A stretch of DNA of 57,379 nucleotides from [Streptosporangium] indianense (GCF_021474405.1 NZ_JAKEIO010000072.1:1-57379), one strand, 5' to 3'. Shown: positions 41,762 to 50,087, counted from the stretch's first letter. Notes: generated by a model from the letters alone, not told the origin. A program made the numbers and translations.

Positions 41762-41970
41762 GCCGGAGTGACCGGAACGGCGGAACGGCACGGCGGGGCG
41801 GGTGGCCGCACGAATCCGGCCGGAGCGGCGGTACGGCAGCACGGCAGGGCGGGTGCCGCACGAATCCGGCCGGAACGGCGGTACAGGGCGGGTGGCCGCA
41901 CGAATCCGGCCGGAACGGCGGTACGGATGACCCACGGCAGCACGGGTGGCCCCACGAGTCCGGCTCGGGG
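41762..41970. repeat. Intergenic tandem repeat array upstream of the lyase gene
   Basis: Three good copies and flanking partial ones of a ~39-58-nt unit containing GGGCGGGTGGCCGCACGAAT and then CCGGCCGGAACGGCGGTAC. Good copies begin near 41795, 41847 and 41886, and a degenerate one at 41944. Spacers vary (CGGCAGCACGGCA; GGATGACCCACGGCAGCAC). It occupies most of the 369-nt gap between the lyase and SDR genes. Confidence 0.85.
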
Positions 41971-41990
41971 CGACGAAGGCCCCGCACGAC

Positions 41991-42019
41991 TCGGCCGAAG
42001 CGGCTGAGCAGGCGGCGGT
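41991..42019. repeat. Duplicate of the SDR gene 3' end
   Basis: 29 nt matching 42085-42113 (the last 10 codons of the SDR gene) with two changes, one of which turns the TGA stop into CGA on the - strand. The copy lies 66 nt beyond the real stop. Confidence 0.8.
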
Positions 42020-42084
42020 GCTGCCGCGCACGCGGATCAGCGACCTCGCCCGCAGGCCCGGTCGGCCGGCACGGACACGACGGC

Positions 42085-42993
42085 TCAGCCGAAGCGGTTG
42101 AGCAGGCGGCGGTACAGGCCCGGTGCGAGGCCTCGGACCCGGCCGGGGACGGTCAGCCAGGCGGGGACGTAGGCCTCGTCGCGTTCCTCCCGGACGGCCT
42201 CCCAGATGGTGCCGGCGACGCAGCCCGGCGAGAGCAGTCCGGTGCGGGTGCCGTCGTAGGGCCTGCCGCGGCGGGTGTGGAAGGCCGTGTCGACGGCTCC
42301 GGGGACGACGAGGGTGACGCCCACGCCCGTGCCCCGCAGCTCCTGGCGCAGCGCCTCGGCGAACGCGGCCAGGCCGGCCTTGGCGGCGGAGTACACCGCC
42401 TCCTCCCGCAGGCCCACGCAGCCCGCGACCGAGCCGAGCAGCACCACACGGCCCCGCCCGGCCGCGATCATGGAGGGCAGGACCTCCCGCACCAGGTGCA
42501 GCGTGGCGTTGAGGTCGAGGCTCAGCACCCGGTCGATGTCGGTGTGCGGCATGGCGGTGAAGGGGCCCGTCCAGCCCATGCCCGCCCCGGCGACCAGGAC
42601 GTCGATGCGGCCGGTGGTGTGCAGCGCGGACTGGGCCAGCAGGCGCGGCCCGTCCGGGGCGGCGAGGTCGGCGGGCAGCACGACGGCCGAGGTGCCGGAG
42701 GCCGTCTGCTCCAGCCGGTTCCGGTCGCGGCCGCTGAGAAGCAGCTGCCAGCCGTCCATCGCGAACCGCCGGGCCGTGGCCGCCCCGATGCCGGAGGAGG
42801 CGCCGGTGACCAGGGCCACGCGCCGGTCGAGACGTCGCGGTGGCCCGTACTGGTGCACCCGGGCGGGTACGGGGGCCGTGGAGCGGCGCGGGGCGGGATC
42901 CGCCGGTGGGTCGTGGGCCGAGCCGGAGCCGGTGAGTGTCACGAGTCGCTCTCCCCTGCGCTGTGCGTCCGCCGTGGTCTCGTCTGTCTCCAT
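42085..42993 (-). CDS. Short-chain dehydrogenase/reductase
   Basis: A 302-residue classical SDR. After a ~50-residue N-terminal extension (Asp/Thr/Arg-rich, probably disordered) it has the cofactor loop TGASSGIGAATARRFA, the VAGAG strand, the catalytic Ser in LLGSVAGCVG and YSAAK (Tyr-x3-Lys). SGRDRN after beta-2 suggests NADP preference. The C-terminus PGRVRGLAPGLYRRLLNRFG is basic. ATG at 42993 follows AAGGGAG. The substrate is unknown. It is divergent from the yceI-like gene. Confidence 0.88.
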   Translation of the reverse strand: METDETTADAQRRGERLVTLTGSGSAHDPPADPAPRRSTAPVPARVHQYGPPRRLDRRVALVTGASSGIGAATARRFAMDGWQLLLSGRDRNRLEQTASGTSAVVLPADLAAPDGPRLLAQSALHTTGRIDVLVAGAGMGWTGPFTAMPHTDIDRVLSLDLNATLHLVREVLPSMIAAGRGRVVLLGSVAGCVGLREEAVYSAAKAGLAAFAEALRQELRGTGVGVTLVVPGAVDTAFHTRRGRPYDGTRTGLLSPGCVAGTIWEAVREERDEAYVPAWLTVPGRVRGLAPGLYRRLLNRFG

Positions 42994-43215
42994 GCGCTCC
43001 CTTGACACGGAACCCCCTCTCGCCGGACACCGCCACCGCACCGTGCACCGGCCGTGGCCCGATGCCCCGCGCGCGAGGGGCCGCGTCCCCTGGGCCGACC
43101 GGCGCGGGGCCACCGCGCACGACGTCGACGGGTGCACCCGCGCGAGCCGCGGGATTGCGCCATGCGGCGGAACGAGAGGCGTGCTGCTGACGCGGAGCTG
43201 AGAACCTCCCCCGAA

Positions 43216-43281
43216 GATGTTGAACATTGAACGGAATAGGTCTACGGTGGGTCGCGTTGGAGTAGTTAAAGATTCAACATC
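43216..43281. promoter_or_regulatory. Control region of the YceI-like gene: spaced inverted repeat and promoter
   Basis: The SDR/YceI gap (42994-43301) is A/T-rich at its right end. GATGTTGAA (43216-43224) and TTCAACATC (43273-43281) are perfect inverted arms 48 nt apart. Between them TTGAAC (43220-43225) and TACGGT (43243-43248), 17 nt apart, form a likely promoter, with a second TTGAAC at 43227. This looks like a repressor-looped or two-site operator. No regulator gene is adjacent. Confidence 0.5.
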
Positions 43282-43301
43282 ACGCACAGGAGGCGTACAC
43301 C

Positions 43302-43904
43302 ATGAGCATCTTCAGCCGCACCGAGACCCGCACCGCCGCCGCGAACACCGCCGTGAACCCCGAGCTGGCCGCCCTGACCGGCGACTACACGATCGACCCG
43401 GCGCACTCGACGATCGGCTTCACCGCCCGGCACGCCATGGTCACGAACGTCAAGGGCAGCTTCCAGGACTTCACCGGCGCGCTGCACCTCGACGGCGCCG
43501 ACCCGTCGCGCTCGACGGCCTCCCTCGACGTCGTGATGGACAGCATCGAAACCGGCAACGCCGACCGTGACGGCCACCTCAAGAGCGCGGACTTCTTCAA
43601 GACGGAGGAGTTCCCGACCATGACCTTCCGCTCCACCAAGGCGGAGGCGCTCGGAGGCGACGACTACCGGATCACCGGCGACCTGACGATCCTCGGCACC
43701 ACCCGCACGCTCTCCATCGACCTGGAGTTCAACGGCGCCGCGAAGGACCCCTTCGGCAACGAGCGCGTCGGCTTCGAGGGCAAGGCGGAGATCCTGCGCT
43801 CCGAGTGGGGCCTGACCTGGAACGCCGCGCTGGAGACCGGCGGTGTCCTGGTCTCGGACAAGATCAAGCTGAACTTCGACATCTCGGCCATCAGGAACGC
43901 GTGA
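43302..43904 (+). CDS. YceI-family protein
   Basis: A 200-residue YceI-like lipocalin-fold protein; family members bind polyisoprenoid chains or quinones. Landmarks: GDYTIDPAHSTIGFTARHAM, GSFQDFTGALHLDGADPSRS, DGHLKSADFFKTEEFPTMTF and DLTILGTTRTLSIDLEF. No signal peptide is present, so it should be cytoplasmic, as is common for actinomycete members. ATG at 43302 follows AGGAGGCG. Confidence 0.93.
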   Translation: MSIFSRTETRTAAANTAVNPELAALTGDYTIDPAHSTIGFTARHAMVTNVKGSFQDFTGALHLDGADPSRSTASLDVVMDSIETGNADRDGHLKSADFFKTEEFPTMTFRSTKAEALGGDDYRITGDLTILGTTRTLSIDLEFNGAAKDPFGNERVGFEGKAEILRSEWGLTWNAALETGGVLVSDKIKLNFDISAIRNA

Positions 43905-43914
43905 GCCCTGCGGG

Positions 43915-43944
43915 ACCGGCCCGGTGAAGCGTCACCGGGCCGGT
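43915..43944 (+). terminator. Terminator of the YceI-like gene
   Basis: ACCGGCCCGGTGA-AGCG-TCACCGGGCCGGT: a 13-bp perfect stem 11 nt after the stop, followed by CTGGCTT. Confidence 0.85.
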
Positions 43945-44122
43945 CTGGCTTGTTCCGGCCCCTTGTGCAAAGACTGCCGGCGTTCCCATAATCCAGCAGC
44001 AGTATTTTGACCAGTCCATGCCAGCACATGGACGTTCTTTTTGCCTCTGCTGCTGTCATGCACTCGTCAATCTGATGCTTCGGTTGCACCTCCCCAGTCA
44101 ACCCCCCATGGAAGGCATCACG

Positions 44123-44908
44123 TTGAAGAGACTCCTCACGGCCCTCAAGAGATGCGCGGTCCTCGGTGCCGCCGCACTCGCGATCGCCAGTCTCCAGCCC
44201 GTCTCCGCCGCCCAGGCCGCCCCGTCGCCCGTCGTCGGCGGGACCCGGGCCGCGCAGGGCGAGTTCCCGTTCATGGTCCGGCTCTCGATGGGCTGCGGCG
44301 GCGCCCTCTACACCCAGCAGATCGTGCTCACCGCCGCGCACTGCGTGGGCAGTTCGGGCAACAACACCGGCATCACCGCCACCGCGGGTGTCGTCGACCT
44401 CCAGTCCACCAGCGGCCGGGTCCAGGTCCGCTCCACCAAGGTGCTGCGCGCCCCCGGCTACAACGGCACCGGCAAGGACTGGGCGCTCATCAAGCTCGCG
44501 CAGCCCATCAACCTGCCGACGCTGAAGATCGCCACCACGACGCAGTACAACACCGGTGACTTCACCGTCGCCGGCTGGGGCGCGAACCGGGAGGGCGGCT
44601 CCCAGCAGCGCTACCTCCTCAAGGCGACCGTGCCGTTCGTCAGCGACGCCGCGTGCAAGGCCTACGGCGGCCTCTACAGCGACCTCGTCGCGAACGAGGA
44701 GATCTGCGCCGGCTTCGACGCGGGTGGTGTCGACACCTGCCAGGGCGACTCCGGCGGCCCGATGTTCCGCAAGGACAACGCGGGCAACTTCATCCAGGTG
44801 GGCATCGTGAGCTGGGGCGAGGGCTGCGCCCGGCCCGAGGCTCCCGGCGTCTACACGGAGGTCTCCACCTTCGCCTCGGCCATCGCCTCGGCGGCGTCGA
44901 GCCTCTGA
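44123..44908 (+). CDS. Secreted trypsin-like serine protease
   Basis: A 261-residue preproenzyme close to S. griseus trypsin. Signal peptide: KRLLTALKRCAVLGAAALAI with cleavage near AAQAAPSP; the mature enzyme starts VVGGT, so an APSP propeptide is removed. Catalytic triad: His in LTAAHC, Asp in GKDWALIKL, Ser in CQGDSGGP. The Asp six residues before Ser (DTCQGDSG) gives Arg/Lys specificity. Six Cys form the usual disulfides. TTG at 44123 is preferred because GGAAGG lies 7 nt upstream and the signal peptide starts there; ATG at 44108 overlaps that ribosome site. Confidence 0.93.
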   Translation: MKRLLTALKRCAVLGAAALAIASLQPVSAAQAAPSPVVGGTRAAQGEFPFMVRLSMGCGGALYTQQIVLTAAHCVGSSGNNTGITATAGVVDLQSTSGRVQVRSTKVLRAPGYNGTGKDWALIKLAQPINLPTLKIATTTQYNTGDFTVAGWGANREGGSQQRYLLKATVPFVSDAACKAYGGLYSDLVANEEICAGFDAGGVDTCQGDSGGPMFRKDNAGNFIQVGIVSWGEGCARPEAPGVYTEVSTFASAIASAASSL

Positions 44909-44920
44909 CACAGGGCTTCG

Positions 44921-44948
44921 GGGCCCGGCGCCGAGGGGCGCCGGGCCC
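44921..44948. terminator. Hairpin between protease and YdeI-like genes
   Basis: GGGCCCGGCGCC-GAGG-GGCGCCGGGCCC: a 12-bp perfect stem between two converging genes, with only a short T-tract. Confidence 0.8.
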
Positions 44949-44977
44949 GTTCCGCGAGCGGGCCCCGCCGCACGGAC

Positions 44978-45559
44978 TCACCGCTTCCGGGGCTCCGGCG
45001 ACTCCAGCTTCCGCACCGCCGCCGCCACCTGCGCGGCCCGGCTCCGCGCCGTCCTGGCCCGCAGCACGGCGAGCATCGCCAGGTACCGGTCCGTCCGCCC
45101 GAGGGCGTCGAACGCCACGGCGGCCCGGGGGCTTTGCTCCAGCGCCGCCGCCAGGTCCTCGGGGACCGCGGCCTCCTTCTGCGACGCGTACGCCGCCTCC
45201 CACCGGCCGTCCGCCCCCGCGGCCGCCACCTCCGCGAGCCCGCCGGGCCGCATCCGTCCGGCGGCGGTCAGCTCCTCGACCCGCCGGACGTTGACCACGG
45301 ACCAGACGCTGCCCGGACGCCGCGGCGTGATCCGCTGAAGGTAGTACGCCTCGTCAAGCCCCTTGCGCTGCCCGGTGATCCACCCGTGGCACAGCGCCAG
45401 GTCATTGACGTCGGCGGCACTGACGGAGCGGATGCCCGAGCCCTTCTTCGCGATCCGGACCCAGAGGCCGGAGTGCGGCGCCGGGTGCGCGGTGAGCCAG
45501 GAGTCCAGGTCGGCGGTGGTCTCGAAGGTGAGGGGACCCGCGTCGTCGGAGGTGGTCAT
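44978..45559 (-). CDS. YdeI/OmpD-associated-family protein
   Basis: A 193-residue protein of the YdeI/bacteriocin-protection family. Landmarks: LDSWLTAHPAPHSGLWVRIAKKGSG, DVNDLALCHGWITGQRKGLDEAYYLQRITPRRPGSVWSVVN cut-outs, and WEAAYASQKEAAVPEDLAAAL followed by the C-terminal helix FDALGRTDRYLAML. Family function is poorly defined. ATG at 45559 is used; the frame upstream runs into a gene remnant. Confidence 0.88.
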   Translation of the reverse strand: MTTSDDAGPLTFETTADLDSWLTAHPAPHSGLWVRIAKKGSGIRSVSAADVNDLALCHGWITGQRKGLDEAYYLQRITPRRPGSVWSVVNVRRVEELTAAGRMRPGGLAEVAAAGADGRWEAAYASQKEAAVPEDLAAALEQSPRAAVAFDALGRTDRYLAMLAVLRARTARSRAAQVAAAVRKLESPEPRKR

Positions 45560-45898
45560 GGGACCACCGTAAGGAGGAAGCAGGACCGCGGCTGTCCGCT
45601 GGGTCGTGTCCGCACAGTCCCGCCTGCCCCGGACACGATCCAGGCGAGCAGGAAGGCCTGGTCGCGGGCCTCGGCGACGGCGTCGGAGAAGACGCCCGGG
45701 CCGTGGGCGACCGGGGCGTCCTCGTGCAGGAGCATCGGCGTCCGGGCGGTCGTATCCGCCGTCCCGGGTGTGATCTCCGCCGCGAGGGCCGTGAACAAGT
45801 CGAGCATCCACCGCTTGTGGCCGGTGACGATCGGGCGGGCCGGGTGGGCGGCGTCGCCGATCTCCGCGTGGGCGTCGACCAGGCTGCGTCCCCTGGGG
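45556..45898 (-). pseudogene. Remnant of a TetR-family regulator (C-terminal domain only)
   Basis: The - strand frame from 45898 reads RGRSLVDAHAEIGDAAHPAR, then VTGHKRWMLDLFTALAAE, MLLHEDAPVAHGPGVFSDAV and AEARDQAFLLAWIVSG. This matches the effector-domain pattern of TetR/AcrR proteins ('...HP..R....HK.W...L..LA.E......AR....L...A.VA.....A...AR.A...L'). No helix-turn-helix half is found upstream (45899-46072 holds nothing recognisable), so the gene is truncated. It overlaps the YdeI start by 4 nt. Confidence 0.6.
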
Positions 45899-46072
45899 GC
45901 AGACCGCTCTCGGGCCGACGGGCTGCCTCCTGGCGGTCGTCCTCATCCATCGAGGGGACGGCCGACGGGACACGCCCCGGACCGCCGCCCGGGCCCCGCG
46001 GCAGGACAGCCGGTGGACCCGGCCGAAGGCGAGCCCTCGGACTCGCCCGCGTGCCGGTCGCTGAGCGGTGGC

Positions 46073-47422
46073 TCAGAACCCGCCCCCGAAGTCACCGCCG
46101 CCGCCGAAGTCCCCTCCGCCGAAGCCGCCTCCGAAATCGCCGCCGAAGTCGCCGGCGTTGAAGTCCGCTCCGGAGACGTCGCCGCCCTCGTAGCCGCCGA
46201 AGTCGCCGTAGCCGGAGCCATAGTCGGCCGCGTAGGCGGGGGCGGCCATCATGCTGCCGAGCACGGTGCCGACGAGGAGGCCGGGCAGGAGGCCGCCGCC
46301 GAAGTAGCCGCCGGCCCAGGGACCGTACGCCGGCCCGGCGTCCCAGTAGGGGCGGCGGCCGTAGTCGGTGTCGACCTCGCGGATCACCGGGTCGCGGCCT
46401 TCGGCCAGACGCCTTTCGTCTGCCGCGCAGACGGGGACCTCGCGGGCGGTGCCGGCCGGGGGCGTCCAGGTGGCGTCGGCGACCGAGGGGCCGTGGCGCG
46501 GGTCGAAGAAGCAGGGCGGGCGGCGCTCCGGCAGGGCCCCGCCCTCGCGGCGGGCCGCGAGCCGGGCGAGGGAGAAGCGGCCGTCCTCCACGGCCTGGGT
46601 GACGGCCCGGACGTCCTCGGGTTTCGTCGCGGCCGCCATCAGGGACTTGGCCTGCTCGTAGGAGTCCAGGGCCCGCTCGTAGTCGGTGCGCATCGCGTCG
46701 TCGGCGCCGGGCTCCCCGGGATGGAAGTCGAGCCGGTCGAGTTCCTCGCCGAACGCGGTGATGTCCTCGTCGACGACCACCCGCAGCTTCTCCAGGGCGG
46801 CCCGCTGCTCCTCCTCGTGGCGGCGCCGGTTGCGGCGGACCATGGCGTAGGCGCCCGCGCCGCCGGCCGCCACCAGGGCACCGACCGTGATCAGGCCGCC
46901 GACCGGCACGTCGGTGCCCGAGCCGCCGCTCCAGCTGCTCGGCGCCGACCCGCCCACGTTGCGCAGGGCGTCATCGACGAAGTCGTTCAGCTGGGCCTTG
47001 GCGTCGCCCGCGCCCTGCACGGACGCGACGAGGTTGGACACCGCCTGCCGGCTCATCACGGAGCTGTCGGCGCGGGCGTCGAAGCGGTCGCCGAGACGGA
47101 TGCCGTACAGGCCGGTGACGCCGGTCTCGGTGCGGAGGTTCCGGAAGAGGTCCTGGGTGGGGTAACCGGCCGGGAGGACCGCCACGAAGACGGGTTTGTC
47201 CGCGTCCTTGATCTTGTCGGCGAGCGCCTCGGCGTCCGACGCCGCGAGCTGCCCGGAGGCGGCCGGGTCGACGTAGACGGGGCTCTGGCGCAGCTCCCGG
47301 GCGACCTCGGAGAGGTCGGTGGCCGCGTGCGCGCCCGGCGCACCGGCCAGCAGCACCGCCAGCACGGCGGCGAACGGCACGATCAGCAGACGTACGACGG
47401 TACGCACCAGTGCGGCCCTCAT
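46073..47422 (-). CDS. TPM-domain membrane protein with Gly/Phe/Asp-rich tail
   Basis: A 449-residue exported membrane protein. A signal peptide (VVRLLIVPFAAVLAVLLAGA, then PGAHAAT) precedes a TPM-like extracytoplasmic domain (ELRQSPVYVDPAASGQLAAS, DADKPVFVAVLPAGYP, TETGVTGLYGIRLGDRFDAR). A TM helix lies near residue 170-190 (GGLITVGALVAAGGAGAYAM), then a charged coiled-coil-like stretch (RRNRRRHEEEQRAALEKLRV). The end is low-complexity GDFGGDFGGGFGGGDFGGGG repeats. ATG at 47422 is chosen for the signal peptide. TPM proteins are linked to membrane-protein quality control in some bacteria. It is divergent from the SLATT gene. Confidence 0.88.
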   Translation of the reverse strand: MRAALVRTVVRLLIVPFAAVLAVLLAGAPGAHAATDLSEVARELRQSPVYVDPAASGQLAASDAEALADKIKDADKPVFVAVLPAGYPTQDLFRNLRTETGVTGLYGIRLGDRFDARADSSVMSRQAVSNLVASVQGAGDAKAQLNDFVDDALRNVGGSAPSSWSGGSGTDVPVGGLITVGALVAAGGAGAYAMVRRNRRRHEEEQRAALEKLRVVVDEDITAFGEELDRLDFHPGEPGADDAMRTDYERALDSYEQAKSLMAAATKPEDVRAVTQAVEDGRFSLARLAARREGGALPERRPPCFFDPRHGPSVADATWTPPAGTAREVPVCAADERRLAEGRDPVIREVDTDYGRRPYWDAGPAYGPWAGGYFGGGLLPGLLVGTVLGSMMAAPAYAADYGSGYGDFGGYEGGDVSGADFNAGDFGGDFGGGFGGGDFGGGGDFGGGF

Positions 47423-47581
47423 ATGTTCGAAGCTACCCGAAACACCCCAGAAAGGGTTATCCGTCGAGCAAGGGATATGGGGACGCGGCTGTGCCCGGGT
47501 CGTGTCCGTCGCGGGGCGGGCGGGACCTCGCGGGCACGGCCTAGGATGCCCCTGGCCATCCAGGAGGGGCGGGAGCGGGAC

Positions 47582-48268
47582 ATGTTCGGACGACGCAGGG
47601 CTGCGGACATGACGGTGTCCGAACTGACCGAGCTGGACCGGTCGCGTACGCGCGCCGACCTGCTGTGGGAGCTGTTCCGGCACGCCGAGGCGGAGGTGAC
47701 GTCGGCGATCGGCTGGTACCTGGCACGGCGCCGGGGGCCGTCGCTGTGGTCGCGTTCGCTGCGGGCGCTCGCCACGCTGCTGGGCATCGTCGGCACGATC
47801 ACACCGCTGGTGCACGCGGCCTCGCCCACGACCGTGCAGCCCGAGTGGGGGTTCGTGTTCCTGGCCGGCGGGGCGGGCTGCGTGCTCTTCGACCGGATCT
47901 TCGGGTTCTCGGCGTCCTGGACCCGCTACATCCGCGCGGAGATGGCACTGCAGCAGATCCTCAAGAAGGCGCAGTCCGACTGGGCGCAGGCGTTCCTGCG
48001 GACCACCGACTCCCCCAGCGACAAGGAGCAGGCCGCCCTGCTCGGGGTGATCGAGCGGCTGCGGACCGACGCGCAGCGGATCATCGAGGACGAGGGCACG
48101 GCGTGGGTCGGCTATCTGGCCGACGGCGTCGAGGAGCTGACCCGCTCCACCACCTCCGCCACCGGCCAGCGCTCCCACACCGCGGGTCTGTTCCGCCTCG
48201 ACCGGGGCCCCGGGCGGGACCGGGGCGGCGAGGTTCCGGTGCCGCGGTCCCGGGACACCGCGATGTGA
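47582..48268 (+). CDS. SLATT-domain two-TM protein
   Basis: A 228-residue membrane protein with the DUF4231/SLATT layout: an N-terminal helix (SELTELDRSRTRADLLWELF, RHAEAEVTSAIGWYLARRR), TM1 (ALATLLGIVGTITPLVHA, about residues 60-80), TM2 (GFVFLAGGAGCVLFDRIFGF, about 90-110) and a long C-terminal helix (YIRAEMALQQILKKAQSDWAQ). SLATT proteins are proposed pore-forming effectors in nucleotide-signal defence systems, but no nucleotide cyclase or SLOG gene is adjacent. ATG at 47582 follows GGGAGCGGG. Confidence 0.8.
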   Translation: MFGRRRAADMTVSELTELDRSRTRADLLWELFRHAEAEVTSAIGWYLARRRGPSLWSRSLRALATLLGIVGTITPLVHAASPTTVQPEWGFVFLAGGAGCVLFDRIFGFSASWTRYIRAEMALQQILKKAQSDWAQAFLRTTDSPSDKEQAALLGVIERLRTDAQRIIEDEGTAWVGYLADGVEELTRSTTSATGQRSHTAGLFRLDRGPGRDRGGEVPVPRSRDTAM

Positions 48269-48344
48269 CACCCGCCGCGGGGCCTGTCGTGCGCGTCAGG
48301 CCGCAGACGCGGCGGCCGAGGCCGCGGCCCGGCCGAACCCTCGG

Positions 48345-49949
48345 CTACTCCGCCGGATCGACCCCCGCGCGCAGCAGCCCGTACGTGTACGCGTCCTCCA
48401 GGGCCTGCCAGCTCGCGGCGATGACGTTGTCGGCGACACCGACGGTCGACCACTCGCCCGTGCCGTCGGACGTGGAGATGAGCACGCGGGTCGTGGAGTT
48501 GGTGCCGTGCTTGCCCTCCAGGATGCGGACCTTGTAGTCCACCAGCTCCAGCTTGGCGAGCTGCGGGTAGATCTTCTCCAGGCCCACGCGCAGGGCCCGG
48601 TCGAGGGCGTTGACGGGGCCGTTGCCCTCGGCGGTGGCGACGATGCGCTCGCCCTTGGCCCACAGCTTGACCGTGGCCTCGTTGGCGTGGGAGCCGTCGG
48701 GCCGGTCCTCGACGATGGCGCGCCAGGACTCGACCTCGAAGTAGCGCAGCGGCTCGCCCTGGACCTCGGCGCGCAGCAGGAGTTCGAAGCTCGCGTCGGC
48801 GGCCTCGTAGGTGTAGCCCTTGAGTTCGCGCTCCTTCACGCGCTCGACGACCCGCCCGACCAGCTCGCGGTCGCCGCCGAGGTCGATGCCGAGTTCCTTG
48901 CCCTTGAGCTCGATGGAGGCCCGGCCCGCCATGTCGGAGACCAGCATCCGCATGGTGTTGCCGACCCGCTCGGGGTCGATGTGCTGGTACAGGTCAGGGT
49001 CGACCTTGATCGCGGAGGCGTGCAGTCCGGCCTTGTGGGCGAAGGCGGAGAGGCCGACGTAGGGCTGGTGCGTGGAGGGGGTGAGGTTGACGACCTCGGC
49101 GATGGCGTGCGAGATGCGGGTCATCTCGCGCAGGTGCCCCTCGGGCAGGACCTTCTTGCCGTACTTGAGCTCCAGGGCCGCCACGACCGGGAAGAGGTTG
49201 GCGTTGCCGACGCGCTCGCCGTAGCCGTTGGCGGTGCACTGCACATGGGTGGCGCCGGCGTCGACGGCGGCCAGGGTGTTGGCGACGGCGCAGCCCGTGT
49301 CGTCCTGGGCGTGGATGCCGAGCCGGGCGCCGGTGTCGGCGAGGACGGTGGAGACGACGGCCTGGATCTGGGCCGGGAGCATGCCGCCGTTGGTGTCGCA
49401 CAGGACGACGACGTCCGCGCCGGCCTCCGACGCGGTGCGGACGACCGCCTTGGCGTACTCGGGGTTGGCGCGATAGCCGTCGAAGAAGTGCTCGCAGTCG
49501 ATGAAGACCCGCCGGCCCTGCGCCTTGAGGAAGGACACGGTGTCGCGGACCATCGCCAGGTTCTCGTCCAGGGTGGTGCGCAGCGCGAGTTCGACGTGGC
49601 GGTCGTGCGACTTGGCGACCAGGGTGATGACCGGTGCGCCGGACTCCAGCAGCGCTCTGACCTGAGGGTCCTGGTCGGCGGTGGTGCCGGCGCGGCGGGT
49701 GGAGCCGAACGCGACGAGCTGGGCGTGCCGGAAGTCGATCTCCTGCCGGGCACGGGCGAAGAACTCGGTGTCCCGGGGGTTGGCGCCCGGCCAGCCGCCC
49801 TCGATGAAGCCCACGCCGAAGTCGTCCAGGTGCCGCGCGATGGCCAGCTTGTCCGCGACGGTGAGGTTGATGCCCTCCCGCTGGGCGCCGTCGCGCAGGG
49901 TGGTGTCGAAGACGTGGAACGAATCGTCGAGCTCGCTGGTTTCGGTCAT
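48345..49949 (-). CDS. cimA: Citramalate synthase
   Basis: A 534-residue enzyme condensing pyruvate with acetyl-CoA to (R)-citramalate, an entry to isoleucine synthesis. HMGL-like TIM barrel: VFDTTLRDGAQREGINLTVADK, GGWPGANPRDTEFF, FIDCEHFFDGYRANPEYA, LCDTNGGMLP, the metal site GIHAQDDTGCAVANTLAAVDAG. The C-terminal LeuA-type regulatory dimer domain begins near residue 405 (FELLLRAEVQGEPLRYFEVES). Members of this branch were once annotated as second 2-isopropylmalate synthases. A leader peptide and terminator lie upstream, so expression is probably attenuated by isoleucine supply. Confidence 0.93.
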   Translation of the reverse strand: MTETSELDDSFHVFDTTLRDGAQREGINLTVADKLAIARHLDDFGVGFIEGGWPGANPRDTEFFARARQEIDFRHAQLVAFGSTRRAGTTADQDPQVRALLESGAPVITLVAKSHDRHVELALRTTLDENLAMVRDTVSFLKAQGRRVFIDCEHFFDGYRANPEYAKAVVRTASEAGADVVVLCDTNGGMLPAQIQAVVSTVLADTGARLGIHAQDDTGCAVANTLAAVDAGATHVQCTANGYGERVGNANLFPVVAALELKYGKKVLPEGHLREMTRISHAIAEVVNLTPSTHQPYVGLSAFAHKAGLHASAIKVDPDLYQHIDPERVGNTMRMLVSDMAGRASIELKGKELGIDLGGDRELVGRVVERVKERELKGYTYEAADASFELLLRAEVQGEPLRYFEVESWRAIVEDRPDGSHANEATVKLWAKGERIVATAEGNGPVNALDRALRVGLEKIYPQLAKLELVDYKVRILEGKHGTNSTTRVLISTSDGTGEWSTVGVADNVIAASWQALEDAYTYGLLRAGVDPAE

Positions 49950-50060
49950 GGTCTCAAGGCTCCTGAGGATGGGATCTCGGTCGTACCGGAATGACCGGCT
50001 CCACCGCCCTCACATGGTCCCTCGCGCTGTCGCCTCCGGCTGCGGGTGGGCCAGAAATGC

Positions 50061-50087
50061 GAAAAACCTCTCGCGGGTGCGAGAGGT
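50061..50087 (-). terminator. Intrinsic terminator (attenuator) in the cimA leader
   Basis: On the - strand: ACCTCTCGC-ACCC-GCGAGAGGT followed by TTTTC, a 9-bp perfect stem with a real T-run, unusual for this genome. It lies 112 nt before the cimA ATG and 54 nt after the leader peptide stop. An alternative upstream hairpin, GTCCGC/GCGGAC (50146-50151 with 50113-50118), uses bases inside the leader ORF. Confidence 0.82.

Noticed and set aside
41762..41970. Possible CRISPR array in the lyase/SDR gap
   Set aside because: Only three to four copies, spacers partly shared and of irregular length, and no cas genes; it is a degenerate tandem repeat.
39286..43005. 1239-codon + strand frame across the lyase, repeats and SDR genes
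   Set aside because: Spans two well-supported - strand genes; repetitive Gly/Ala/Arg product.
45402..45950. 182-codon - strand ORF before the YdeI-like gene
   Set aside because: Ser/Pro/Arg-rich shadow; a different frame in the same place shows the TetR-like remnant.
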